This document shows positions 34,061 through 44,800 of a stretch of DNA of 64,000 bases, in pieces. Below the pieces are notes generated by a model. That model saw only the letters and a program-made list of their open reading frames with translations. It did not search any database and was not told the origin of the DNA. Origin of the DNA: Leptolyngbya boryana PCC 6306 (GTDB taxonomy: Bacteria; Cyanobacteriota; Cyanobacteriia; Leptolyngbyales; Leptolyngbyaceae). The translations under genes were made by a program, and so were the position numbers. Where the stretch lies: assembly GCF_000353285.1 (NCBI RefSeq), contig NZ_KB731324.1, positions 4,048,577-4,112,576 of the forward strand, given 5' to 3'. How positions within the stretch are numbered: the stretch's first letter is position 1; each line of letters opens with the position of its first letter.

Positions 34061-36349
34061 ATGAATATCCCTCAACTTCTGGCAGAAGAACTCTCACTGC
34101 GATCGTTTCAGATTAGCAATGCACTCGAACTGTTTGCAGAAGGGGCAACGGTTCCGTTTATTGCACGGTATCGCAAAGAGCGAACTGGCGAAATGGACGA
34201 GGTGCAGTTGCGGGATTTGTTCGATCGCTTTACCTATCTCACCGAATTAGAAGAGCGCAAGAAAACCATTCTCGACTCGATCGAGTCTCAAGGCAAACTC
34301 ACGGAAGAATTGAAGCTCAAGATCGAAGCCTGTTTGCAGAAGAATGAACTAGAAGATTTGTATCTGCCATATCGTCCGAAGCGCAGAACAAGAGCGACGA
34401 TCGCACGCGAGAAAGGCTTAGGTGAGTTGGCTGTTTTTATCGCTGCTTTGAATCAGCCCAACGCATCTGTCGCATCCTTAGAAGACGAAGCAAAGCGGTA
34501 TTTATCTGAAGAAAAAGGCGTTAAAACCATCGAGGAAGCTTTGCAAGGAGCTTCGGATATCTTGGCGGAAGAAGTTGCCGAGAAGGCTGAATTTCGGGCG
34601 TATCTGCGCGAGTTTTTCTTGGAGTCTGGAATCTTTGTGTCGCGGATCAAAGATGACTATCCTGAGGGCAGTACAAAGTTTGAAATGTACCGCAACTATC
34701 AAGCGAAGATTACTAAGATTGCACCTCATAACCTACTCGCTCTATACCGTGGAGAGGCAGAAGGAATTCTGAGCTTTGATCTCAGCTTTGATGAGGATTC
34801 GGTACAGCAGTATCTAGAGTCAGAAACGATTCGGACAAAGGCAAAACCTGTTCGAGAATTTTATCAATCGATGCTCAAAGATGCGTTCAATCGCTTGATG
34901 AAAACTTCGATCATTTCAGAAGTACGATCGCAGAAAAAACAAGAAGCCGATATCGAATCGATTAAAACCTTTGAAACTAATTTGCGCGAGTTACTGCTTT
35001 CGGCTCCGGCTGGAATGAAGCCAACGCTCGCCGTCGATCCGGGTTTCCGAACAGGCTGCAAAGTTTCAGTCCTGGATCAAACGGGTCAATTTCTCAAATA
35101 CGAAGCAATCTTTCCACACACTGGGGCTGAGAAGCGCAAGCAAGCAGCCGTGTCTTTGAAGAAGTTGATTGAGCAATATCAAATTGAACTCATTGCGATC
35201 GGAAATGGAACTGCGAGCCGCGAAACTGATGAATTTGTCGCAGAAGTTTTAACGACTTTAGAACGCAAGCCGATTAAAGTGATTGTGAATGAATCCGGTG
35301 CTTCAATTTATTCAGCAAGTCCAGTTGCGATCGCAGAGTTTCCCGAACTTGATATCACCGTCAGAGGCGCAATTAGCATTGGACGGCGTTTACAAGATCC
35401 GTTAGCAGAATTAGTCAAGATTGATCCAAAATCGATCGGAGTCGGACAGTATCAACATGATGTGGATCAAAAGCTACTGAAGAAAAAGCTAGATGAAACG
35501 GTTGAAAGTTGCGTAAACTATGTCGGAGTTGACCTCAATACAGCATCGAAAGAGCTATTAATGTTTGTTTCTGGTGTGAGTTCAACGGTTGCAAATAATA
35601 TTGTGAACTATCGCAATCAGAATGGTGCGTTCAAAGATCGTAAATCATTGCTCAAAGTCCCAAAATTGGGTGCAAAAACCTTTGAACAAGCTGCGGGTTT
35701 TCTGAGAATTCGCGACGGTAAAAATCCATTAGACAATACTGCCGTTCACCCAGAAAGCTACGCAATTTTAGAAGCGATCGCTAAAGATCTCAACGTCCCT
35801 CTGACTCAAACGGCGCAGATCGCAGCGCAACTTAAAGCGAATTTAAAGAAGTATGTGACAGACGCGATCGGAGAACCGACACTGCGCGACATCGTTGCAG
35901 AACTAGAAAAACCTGGACGTGATCCGCGTGCTGAATTTAAGTACGCAACCTTCAAAGAAGGCATCAAAGAAATTTCAGATCTCCGAGTCGGCATGGAACT
36001 CGAAGGAATTGTCACCAATGTGGCGAATTTTGGAGCATTTGTTGATATCGGTGTGCATCAGGACGGCTTGATTCACGTGTCGCAAATGAGCGATCGCTTT
36101 GTCAGCGATCCGAATCAAATTGTGAAAGTTGGACAGGTTGTAAAAGTGCGCGTTTTAGAAGTGAATGAAGCACTGAAACGAATCAGTTTATCAATGAAGT
36201 CAGAAGAACAATCGGGTTCAAAAGCCTCTCAAGCAGTGAAGACCTCAGGACAGAAACAACCCGAACGAAGAACCCCAGAAAAATCGAAATCGCAGCAAAA
36301 GCCAGCGTCGTTAGATGATTTGAAGTCAAAGTTTGGTAAGAAGGCTTAG
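34061..36349 (+). CDS. tex: RNA-binding transcriptional accessory protein Tex
   Basis: 762 residues from ATG 34061 (MNIPQLLAEELSLRSFQ). Domains in order: Tex N-terminal helical region (VPFIARYRKERTGEMDE), YqgF/RNase H-like domain (TLAVDPGFRTGCKVSVLD, IGNGTASRETD), helix-hairpin-helix (FVSGVSSTVANNIVNYR), and a C-terminal S1 domain (GIVTNVANFGAFVDIGVHQD). The tail is Lys/Ser-rich and disordered. Tex is a conserved nucleic-acid-binding protein linked to transcription, the bacterial relative of Spt6. Confidence 0.95.
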   Translation: MNIPQLLAEELSLRSFQISNALELFAEGATVPFIARYRKERTGEMDEVQLRDLFDRFTYLTELEERKKTILDSIESQGKLTEELKLKIEACLQKNELEDLYLPYRPKRRTRATIAREKGLGELAVFIAALNQPNASVASLEDEAKRYLSEEKGVKTIEEALQGASDILAEEVAEKAEFRAYLREFFLESGIFVSRIKDDYPEGSTKFEMYRNYQAKITKIAPHNLLALYRGEAEGILSFDLSFDEDSVQQYLESETIRTKAKPVREFYQSMLKDAFNRLMKTSIISEVRSQKKQEADIESIKTFETNLRELLLSAPAGMKPTLAVDPGFRTGCKVSVLDQTGQFLKYEAIFPHTGAEKRKQAAVSLKKLIEQYQIELIAIGNGTASRETDEFVAEVLTTLERKPIKVIVNESGASIYSASPVAIAEFPELDITVRGAISIGRRLQDPLAELVKIDPKSIGVGQYQHDVDQKLLKKKLDETVESCVNYVGVDLNTASKELLMFVSGVSSTVANNIVNYRNQNGAFKDRKSLLKVPKLGAKTFEQAAGFLRIRDGKNPLDNTAVHPESYAILEAIAKDLNVPLTQTAQIAAQLKANLKKYVTDAIGEPTLRDIVAELEKPGRDPRAEFKYATFKEGIKEISDLRVGMELEGIVTNVANFGAFVDIGVHQDGLIHVSQMSDRFVSDPNQIVKVGQVVKVRVLEVNEALKRISLSMKSEEQSGSKASQAVKTSGQKQPERRTPEKSKSQQKPASLDDLKSKFGKKA

Positions 36350-36490
36350 AGAATATTTTGCAGGTAATCGTTGAGACCCATTCACCCATACCGAAATGGG
36401 ATGCTAGGGCTAACCGTGCGGAGCCTTTTGGAAAAGACTGGATCGCTCAAATCTCTGTTTAGTCTGGTTTATCTGTATATCTGAGATTTT

Positions 36491-36539
36491 TGAATGCCAA
36501 GACATCATGCGTCGCAATTAAGACATGATTTGGCATTCA
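36491..36539. repeat. Imperfect inverted repeat upstream of the NRPS locus
   Basis: GAATGCCAA..CATCATG pairs with CATGATTTGGCATTC around a ~14-base loop. It lies 88-135 bases before the first NRPS-locus gene and has no T run, so it may be an operator or leader structure rather than a terminator. Confidence 0.45.
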
Positions 36540-36624
36540 GATTCGCCGATCGCAATTTCCGGGTCATCTGAGAGTCCGTCAGTATAATATGTTGTCATTT
36601 TAACTTCTGTCATGGAGGTTTCTA

Positions 36625-38499
36625 TTGAGATACAGCGATGCGAATCTCACGCTTCATCATCTCGTTGCAGTTCAAGCGGAATGTCAGCCTAGCTCAATCG
36701 CGCTTCGATCTGTCTACGAACCTCCGCAATCTGGCTTAACCTATGAAGCCCTCCACAGTCAGATTACAAAAGTTACCCACATCCTCACAGCTCACGGGAT
36801 TCAGCCCAACGATCGGATTGCAGTTGTGCTACCCAATGGGACGGAAATGGCAGTTGTTTTTCTCGCGATCGCGAGTTGTGCTACCTGTGCGCCGCTGAAT
36901 CCAAATTATCAACGTGCAGAATTTGATTTCTATTTAGACGACTTGCAAGCAAAAGCACTGATCATTCTCGCCGGACAACCCTCACCCGCACGTTCGAGCG
37001 CCCAGGCTCGCAACATTCCAATTCTCGACCTCATTCCAACCTCAGCAGGACAATTTGAGATAGAAGGTCACGCAGTGTGTGATGGACATCCTGAGTTTGC
37101 AAAACCTGATGATGTCGCACTGATCCTGCACACCTCAGGCACAACCTCTCGTCCAAAAATGGTTCCTCTCACCCATCGCAACCTATGGACTTCTGCCAAC
37201 AATGTGGCGACAACTTTGGAATTAACGCCAAGTGATCGCTGTCTGAGTTTAATGCCCCTGTTTCACATTCATGGATTGGTCGGCGTATTACTTGCGTCGA
37301 TCGCAGCAGGTGGGCAAGTGATTTGTACACCGGGATTTCAAGCCACTCGATTTTTTGACTGGTTTGAAACTTTTCAGCCGACTTGGTACAGTGCAGTTCC
37401 TACTATTCATCAAGCCATTTTGGCTCAAGCCGAACAACAGCGCGATCGACTTGAGCATTCGGCTCTGCGTTTGATTCGTTCTTCTTCTGCTGCACTCCCC
37501 ACTCAGGTCAAAAATTTACTAGAAACAACCTTTCAGGTTCCTGTCATCGAAGCGTATGGCATGACCGAAGCAGCCCATCAAATGACCAGTAATCTGCTGT
37601 CACCTAGCGATCGTAAAGCTGGCTCGGTCGGAAAAGCGATCGGGCTAGAGGTTGCGATCATGGATGAAACAGGACAATTGCTTCAACCGAGTGCGATCGG
37701 GGAAGTTGTGATTCGAGGTGCAAATGTCACATCTGGATATGAACAGAATCCAGATGCGACAGCAAAAGCATTTACGCAGGGATGGTTTAGAACTGGAGAT
37801 CAAGGATACTTCGACTCTGATGGTTTTTTATTCCTGCAAGGACGCTTAAAAGAAATCATCAATCGCGGCGGAGAAAAGATTGCACCCTTAGAAATTGATG
37901 CCGTGCTGATGGACATTCCAGAAGTCTTTCAAGCTGTGACATTTGCAGTTCCGCATCCGACTCTGGGTGAAGATGTTGCAGCCGCAGTCGTCCTACATCC
38001 GGGAGCCAATTTGAGTGCAGTAGAGATTCGCAAAATCTTGTTCCAAAAGGTTGCAGATTTCAAAGTTCCAAGTCAAGTCGTGATGGTCGATGCTATTCCT
38101 ACAGGCGCAACTGGAAAGCTACAACGGATCGGGTTGTTTGAAAAGCTCGTTGATCAATTGAAACCTGTGTTTGTCGCTCCTCAAACTGAGTCTGAGCAGA
38201 AACTTGCTGCTATTTGGGCTGAAGTTTTAGGAACGGACTGTAACATCGGACGACACGACAATTTCTTTGCCTTAGGAGGAGATTCACTCAAAGCAACTCA
38301 AATCATCGTGCGGATTACTCAGATCTTCGAGATTGAGATGCCATTGGTCGCCTTATTTCAATCTCCAACTCTCATGGAGCAAGCGGAAAGAATTGATGCC
38401 TTATGTGCGGAGTCTAGCACGCTAATGTCGCTGTTCAATCAATTGCAGGATCGACCAGAAGCGGAACGCCTAGCACTAATCGAGAACCTATCATTGTAA
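36625..38499 (+). CDS. NRPS loading module: acyl-CoA-ligase-like adenylation domain plus carrier protein
   Basis: 624 residues, TTG start with GGAGG six bases upstream. The adenylation part (1-520) has HTSGTTSRPKMVPLTH, PLFHIHGLVG, EAYGMTEAAHQMTSNLL, FRTGDQGYFD and PTGATGKLQR. These blocks, especially the HIHG and TEAAHQMTSN segments, resemble the oxalate-CoA ligase/AAE3-type acyl ligases more than amino acid A domains. A PCP follows with phosphopantetheine Ser554 in LGGDSLKAT. There is no condensation domain, so it should activate a carboxylic acid and start the chain. It is followed 13 bases later by the first elongation module. Confidence 0.88.
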   Translation: MRYSDANLTLHHLVAVQAECQPSSIALRSVYEPPQSGLTYEALHSQITKVTHILTAHGIQPNDRIAVVLPNGTEMAVVFLAIASCATCAPLNPNYQRAEFDFYLDDLQAKALIILAGQPSPARSSAQARNIPILDLIPTSAGQFEIEGHAVCDGHPEFAKPDDVALILHTSGTTSRPKMVPLTHRNLWTSANNVATTLELTPSDRCLSLMPLFHIHGLVGVLLASIAAGGQVICTPGFQATRFFDWFETFQPTWYSAVPTIHQAILAQAEQQRDRLEHSALRLIRSSSAALPTQVKNLLETTFQVPVIEAYGMTEAAHQMTSNLLSPSDRKAGSVGKAIGLEVAIMDETGQLLQPSAIGEVVIRGANVTSGYEQNPDATAKAFTQGWFRTGDQGYFDSDGFLFLQGRLKEIINRGGEKIAPLEIDAVLMDIPEVFQAVTFAVPHPTLGEDVAAAVVLHPGANLSAVEIRKILFQKVADFKVPSQVVMVDAIPTGATGKLQRIGLFEKLVDQLKPVFVAPQTESEQKLAAIWAEVLGTDCNIGRHDNFFALGGDSLKATQIIVRITQIFEIEMPLVALFQSPTLMEQAERIDALCAESSTLMSLFNQLQDRPEAERLALIENLSL

Positions 38500-38512
38500 A
38501 AGTCCCAGACCT

Positions 38513-41500
38513 ATGAAAGATCTTGCCCAACGCCTTGCCAACCTATCTCCCGCACAGCGCACGCTCCTGCAACAAAAACTTCAGCAACAGGAACAGAGCG
38601 CTAAACCTGCAACTATTCCCCATCGCGATCCAGCACAGCCCATTCCACTTTCGTTCACACAGCAGCGATTGTGGTTCTTGGCACAGTTAGAGCCAGAGAG
38701 TCCGGTATATAACATTGCTGATGCGGTGCGAGTGCAAGGACAGTTGAACGTTGAGGTGTTGCAACAGGCATTAAGCGCGATCGCACAACGGCACGAAATT
38801 CTACGAACCACAATTGGACTGAACAATGGCGAACCTGTGCAGATTGTATGCGACCCCGCGATCGAGTTTGCTGAAATTGATTTGCGATCTCAGCTTGAGT
38901 CTGAGCGGGAAATTGCCTGCCAACAGCACATTCAGCAAGTGATCTGCCAACCGTTTGATCTGGCTGAAAAACCGTTATGGCGAATGGTTTTACTGCGGCT
39001 CGATCAAGCTGAATCTGTGCTTTTACTTGTTCAGCATCATTTGATCTCTGATGGGTGGTCAGTCGGGATTTTTTGGCAAGAGTTGGGTGAACTCTACGAA
39101 GCACTTTTACATCAATATCCCTCATCGCTTGCTGAATTACCGATTCAGTATGGAGATTTTGCAGTCTGGCAACACCAGCAATTTGAAACGGGAAAATTGC
39201 GATCGCAGTTTGAGTATTGGACAAAGCAATTGGGTGGAACAATTCCAATGTTGGAGCTACCCACAGATCACGCCCGTCCAGCCGTGCAAACCTTCACAGG
39301 CGCACACTACCGTTTCACAGTGCCAGAGGCGTTAACCACAACATTGATTCAACTCGCGCAGCAAGAGCAAGCCACTTTGTTTATGGTACTCTTAGCAGCG
39401 TTTAACACGTTACTTTATCGCTATACGCAGCAAGAAGACCTTTGGATTGGAACCCCGATCGCGAATCGAAATCGGATCGAGACTGAACCCTTGATTGGTT
39501 TTTTTGCCAATACGCTCGTGCTGAGATCAGATCTGAGTGGGCAACCGACGTTTCGCACTTTGGTCAAACGCGTGCGAGACATGGCATTAGATGCTTACAG
39601 CCATCAGAATTTTCCGTTTGAGAAACTAGTACAAGCTTTGCAGCCTGAGCGGAGTCTAAGTCAAAATCCTCTGTTCCAAACGATGTTTGCACTGCGAAAC
39701 CTACCCGAAAAAGTGCAACCTCTTTCTGGACTGGAATTGCACCCCATGTCTCTAGACAGAGAGATCGCTAAGTTTGATCTGACATTGGAAATGAGCCAAG
39801 TCGATCGACAGTTACAGGCAAAGTTTGAGTACAACACAGACTTATTTGCGCCAGAAACGATCGAGCGCATGAGCGGGCATTTACTCACATTACTTTCCGG
39901 GATTGTTCAGAATTGCGATCGCACGTTATCAGAACTGCCTTTACTCACAGAAACCGAACGGTATCAGTCTTTAATCGAATGGAATAAGACTGAGAGCGAT
40001 TATCCAGATTGTTGTATCCATCAATTATTTGAAGCTCAAGTTGAGAAAACACCCGATGCGATCGCCGTTGAATTTGAAGCTCAAACTCTGACCTATCGAG
40101 AACTCAATCAACGCGCCAATCAACTTGCCCATCACTTGCAACTCTTGGGAGTGGTTCCGAATCAATTTGTCGGATTGTGTGTCGATCGCTCACTCGACAT
40201 GATTGTTGGAATGCTAGGAATTCTCAAAGCAGGGGGAGCTTATGTGCCGCTCGATCCAACTTATCCGCGATCGCGACTCGCTTTAATGTTAGAGGACGCA
40301 CAACTCTCGATTTTAGTCACGCAATCTTGGCACGTTGAAGCTTTTGATGCGTATCCCGTTCACCTTATTTGCCTCGATCAACCCCGTGAGATTCTGAGTT
40401 CAGACAATCTTAGAGTCACGACAGCCACAGCTGATCGAGCCTACCTCCTCTATACATCTGGCTCAACTGGAAAGCCTAAAGGAGCCGTTATTGCTCATCA
40501 ATCTCTGGTCAATGCAGTTTGGGCAGGACAGAGATTTTTTTCCCTCACTCCCAACGATACTTGGGTCGCAGTTGCGTCTTTTTGCTTTGATGTAGCTGCT
40601 TTTGAACTGTACTCGCCTTTAATTGCAGGCGCAAAACTCGTCATTGCTGCACAAGATGTCGTGCGAGATGGCAAGCGTCTTGCTGCATTAATGCAGTCGA
40701 GCGGGGCAACGATCGCAAATTTTACGCCTGCAACCTGGCAAATCTTACTTGGATCTCAATGGCAGAGCCAGCCTCACTTGAAAATCCTCTGTGGTGGAGA
40801 AGCCTTATCTAAAGATCTCGCGAGTCGTCTTCTCGCTCAGAGTGATTGTGTTTGGAATCTCTACGGCCCAACCGAAACCACCATTTATTCCACCCTCTAT
40901 CGAGTGAGAACGGCTGAAAAATCACCTGCAATTGGTCGCCCGATCGCGAATACGCAGCTCTATGTTCTTGATCGACATTTACAACCGTTGCCGATTGGCG
41001 TTCCTGGTGAACTGCACATTGGTGGGGATGGCTTAGCGATCGCTTATCTTAATCGTCCAGATCTCACCACGGAACGGTTTATTCCCATTCCACCCAGTTT
41101 GCAAGACATTGCCAAAGGAACCCGATTATACAAAACGGGCGATCTAGTGCGGTACCTCCCGGACGGCAATGTTGAGTACTTAGGTCGGATCGATCATCAG
41201 GTGAAAATTCGCGGATTTCGGATCGAGCTAGGTGAGATTGAATCTGTACTCATGGAGCAAGACGCAGTACAAATCGCTGTCGCAATCGTACGAGAAGATC
41301 AAGCTCACGAAAAAACGCTCGTTGCCTACGTCGGACTTGCTCAGCCTGTGGATGTCGCTGAGTTGCGATCGTTTCTGAAATCAAAGTTACCGGATTACAT
41401 GATCCCGAACGCGATCGTGGTTCTCGACACCTTGCCGCTCACTCCGACGGGGAAAATTGATCGGCGATCGCTTCCGGCTCCAACGAAGCAGCTAGAGAGT

Positions 41501-41812
41501 GATGCCGCTTTACCACGCACGCCGATCGAAGCCAAGCTTGCAGAGATCTGGCAACAGGTACTTGGACTCAGAGAAATCAGCGTCAATGATAATTTCTTTG
41601 AGTTAGGAGGACACTCCTTGATGGCGACTCGAATCATCACCCGCATTGATGCTGAGTTGCAAATCAATTTGCCGCTCCGTTGCTTGTTTGAATCACCGAC
41701 GATCGCAGAGCTAGCGATCGCCATCACTCAACAGCAGCTTGAAACATTAGAGGACGAAGAGTTACTTCAACTGCTCAATCTACTTGAGGACGGATCTGAT
41801 GCGGTCAACTGA
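38513..41812 (+). CDS. Nonribosomal peptide synthetase module C-A-PCP
   Basis: 1099 residues. The condensation domain (about 45-470) has the catalytic HHLISDG at 175-181. The adenylation domain (about 490-975) has YTSGSTGKPKG, YGPTETTI, TGDLVRYLPDG and the PTGKIDR lysine. PCP with Ser1035 in LGGHSLMAT. Manual alignment to GrsA-PheA gives specificity residues D-V-F-N-L-G-L-I-Y, closest in style to codes for small residues (Ala/Gly/Cys types); this is a weak guess. No epimerase or methyltransferase domain. The next module's gene overlaps by 14 bases. Confidence 0.95.
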   Translation: MKDLAQRLANLSPAQRTLLQQKLQQQEQSAKPATIPHRDPAQPIPLSFTQQRLWFLAQLEPESPVYNIADAVRVQGQLNVEVLQQALSAIAQRHEILRTTIGLNNGEPVQIVCDPAIEFAEIDLRSQLESEREIACQQHIQQVICQPFDLAEKPLWRMVLLRLDQAESVLLLVQHHLISDGWSVGIFWQELGELYEALLHQYPSSLAELPIQYGDFAVWQHQQFETGKLRSQFEYWTKQLGGTIPMLELPTDHARPAVQTFTGAHYRFTVPEALTTTLIQLAQQEQATLFMVLLAAFNTLLYRYTQQEDLWIGTPIANRNRIETEPLIGFFANTLVLRSDLSGQPTFRTLVKRVRDMALDAYSHQNFPFEKLVQALQPERSLSQNPLFQTMFALRNLPEKVQPLSGLELHPMSLDREIAKFDLTLEMSQVDRQLQAKFEYNTDLFAPETIERMSGHLLTLLSGIVQNCDRTLSELPLLTETERYQSLIEWNKTESDYPDCCIHQLFEAQVEKTPDAIAVEFEAQTLTYRELNQRANQLAHHLQLLGVVPNQFVGLCVDRSLDMIVGMLGILKAGGAYVPLDPTYPRSRLALMLEDAQLSILVTQSWHVEAFDAYPVHLICLDQPREILSSDNLRVTTATADRAYLLYTSGSTGKPKGAVIAHQSLVNAVWAGQRFFSLTPNDTWVAVASFCFDVAAFELYSPLIAGAKLVIAAQDVVRDGKRLAALMQSSGATIANFTPATWQILLGSQWQSQPHLKILCGGEALSKDLASRLLAQSDCVWNLYGPTETTIYSTLYRVRTAEKSPAIGRPIANTQLYVLDRHLQPLPIGVPGELHIGGDGLAIAYLNRPDLTTERFIPIPPSLQDIAKGTRLYKTGDLVRYLPDGNVEYLGRIDHQVKIRGFRIELGEIESVLMEQDAVQIAVAIVREDQAHEKTLVAYVGLAQPVDVAELRSFLKSKLPDYMIPNAIVVLDTLPLTPTGKIDRRSLPAPTKQLESDAALPRTPIEAKLAEIWQQVLGLREISVNDNFFELGGHSLMATRIITRIDAELQINLPLRCLFESPTIAELAIAITQQQLETLEDEELLQLLNLLEDGSDAVN

Positions 41813-44800
41813 TTTACTCAACCAGCGATTGGCGCAACTCTCGCCCGAAAAACGTGCCTTACTTGAAGCACAGCTTCTCAAAAAACAGCAAAAACCTGCG
41901 AGTCCTCAAATTCCAAAGCGATCGCAGCAATCCCCCTGTGCGCTTTCTTTTGCTCAACAACGGCTCTGGTTTCTCGCGCAACTGCAACCGGAGAGTGCGA
42001 TTTACAATATTCCGATCGCACTTCACTTTCCATCTGAACTAGATCTTTCTGCCCTACAGCAAGCGCTCAATACGATCGTGGAGCGTCATGAAGTCCTCCG
42101 TACCACATTTGATCTGATTGCAGATGAACCTGTTCAGGTGATTCATCCGCCGCGTCCTGTAAATCTCGTCATCATTGATTTGGAGCAGAAAAGTGAACTT
42201 CAGCGATCGTTGACTCGAGCGGCTCAGCAATCATTTGATCTGCGTCAGGATTTGATGCTCAAAGTTACGCTATTTCGTCTTCCCGATGGTGAACAAGCTT
42301 TACTCTTATTGCTCCATCACATTGCTTCAGATGGTTGGTCAGGGAACATTCTCCTGCGCGAAATCGATGCCTACTATACTGCGTTTACAGCGGGTAATCC
42401 GATCTCACTCCCTAGACTGCCGATCCAATATGCTGATTTTGCTCAATGGCAAAGACAATGGCTCAGCGGCGACGTTTTAACCCAACAGCTTGATTACTGG
42501 AAGCAACGCTTAGCCGGAGAATTGCCCGTTCTAGAACTTTCCAACTGTTTTACAAAGGCAACCCCAAGTTGTTCAACAGTTCAAACTGATGCAGGTGAAA
42601 GATATTCTCTAACTCTCTCCAAAACACTCACTCAAGCCATTCAGCAATTCGCGCAGCAAGAAAAAGTAACTCTATTTATGATGTTACTAACTGCTTTCAA
42701 AACATTGCTATACCGCTATACTCAGCAAGAAGATATGCTGATTGGCTCTGCGATCGCGAATCGGAAATGGGTTGATGTTGAAGGCTTAATTGGTTTTTTC
42801 GTCAATACACTTGTCCTTCGGACAGATTTGAGCGGTCAACCCACATTTCGATCGCTCTTGAGTCGAGTGCGTGATGTTGTTCTCTCTGCTTACGAACATC
42901 AAGATTTGCCCTTTGAGAAGCTCGTTGAAGAACTGCAACCAGAACGCCGCTTGAATCAGAATCCTTTAGTTCAAGTCATGTTTGTGCTGCAAAATGCATC
43001 TGATTCGTCTCTGAGCATTGCCAATTCAACTCCGATTTTGATCGACACGGCAACGGCTAAATTCGATCTGGTGCTGTCTTGTACCGAAAACACTCAAGGA
43101 TTAAAAGTTTCATGGCTCTATCGCACAGAGGTTTTTGAACGCAGCACGATCGAACAAATAAGCCAGCACTTTGAAATTCTTCTCAATGGAATCATCGAAG
43201 CACCGGATCAGTCGATCGCAACACTCCCAATTCTTACACTTTCTGAAAAACAGCAGTTCCTAGACTGGAATCAAACCCATACAGACTATCCTCGAACGAC
43301 TTGCATTCATCAACAGTTTGAAGCTCAAGTCGAACAAACTCCTGACGCGATCGCACTCGTCATGGACGAGCAGCGCTACAGCTATCGCGAACTTAATCAG
43401 CAAGCGAATCAACTTGCACACTATTTGAGAACTTTAGACGTTCAACCTAATCAAGCGATCGCAGTTCACTTAGAGCGATCGCCCAAGCTGATCATTGCGC
43501 TGCTGGCAATTCTCAAAGCAGGAGGGGCTTATCTCCCACTCGATCCCACTTATCCAGTCGATCGCCTGAGCTACATGCTCGAAGATACCCAAGCTCGCAT
43601 TCTTCTGCATGAGAGTAAATCAATCTTTCCGGCAGCATTCTCGAACTGCCAAGTGATCAATCTTGATGCGCTCCAGCTAGAGAACATTCCGGAGAATCTC
43701 GCTCCTGTCAATACTGCACAGGATTTGGCTTACATCCTTTACACCTCTGGTTCTACTGGCAATCCCAAAGGTGTGATGGTTCCACATCGTGCAGTCATGC
43801 GATTAGTCCTGAATACGAATTATGTCGATTTACAAGCTTCAGATGTGATCGCTCAGGTTTCAAATTGTTCGTTTGATGCCGCTACGTTTGAAATCTGGGG
43901 TGCTTTACTCAATGGCACAACCCTCGCGATCGTACCCAAAGCTGTTCTTCTCTCGCCTAACGAATTTGCAGCAGCATTGCAGACTCACTCGATTCGAGTG
44001 TTGTTTCTCACCACTGCATTGTTTCATCAACTCGCTCAGCATGTTCCTACTGCATTCCAAACTCTGCGATATCTACTTGTAGGTGGAGAAGTAACTGATC
44101 CACAGTGGGTCAATCAAGTGTTCGAGTGCGGCGCACCTGAGCAATTTTTACATGTGTATGGACCGACGGAAAACACGACTTTTTCTTCCTGGTATCGCGT
44201 TGAGCAAGTTTCCTCAACGCTGCCAATTGGTCGCCCGATCGCAAATACGCAAATCTTTTTACTCGATCGCCATCTTCAACCCGTTCCAGTTGGGATTCCC
44301 GGTGAAATTTGTCTCGCGGGAGATGGATTAGCATTGGGCTATCTCCATCGTCCCGATGCTTCACAGTTTGTTTCGACTCAAATTGATGGAGTTCCAGCCC
44401 AACTGTATCGAACGGGCGATCGAGCGCGCTATCTGCCGAATGGCAATCTAGACTTTTTAGGACGATTCGACCATCAAATTAAGCTGCGGGGATTTCGGAT
44501 CGAGTTGGGGGAAATTGAGACAGCACTCAGACAGCATCCTGATGTGCAAGATGCGATCGTTGTCATCGAGCACACTGACACTCAAGACAAATCCTTGCAG
44601 GCTTATCTCACATCTACGCAAGTGATTGCTCCGAAAGCATTACGGCAGTTTCTTCAACAAACTCTGCCCGATTATATGCTGCCACAGGCATTCCATGTTC
44701 TAGAAGCTTTCCCACTCACCCCCAATGGTAAAGTCGATCGCGCGAAACTCCACCATTTCAAGTCATCTGAAAACCTTTCTGATAGTGCAAATCCGAATTT

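Noticed and set aside
36361-36435. Possible small RNA with two stem-loops after tex
   Set aside because: Stems are short and no known sRNA motif or clear promoter could be seen.
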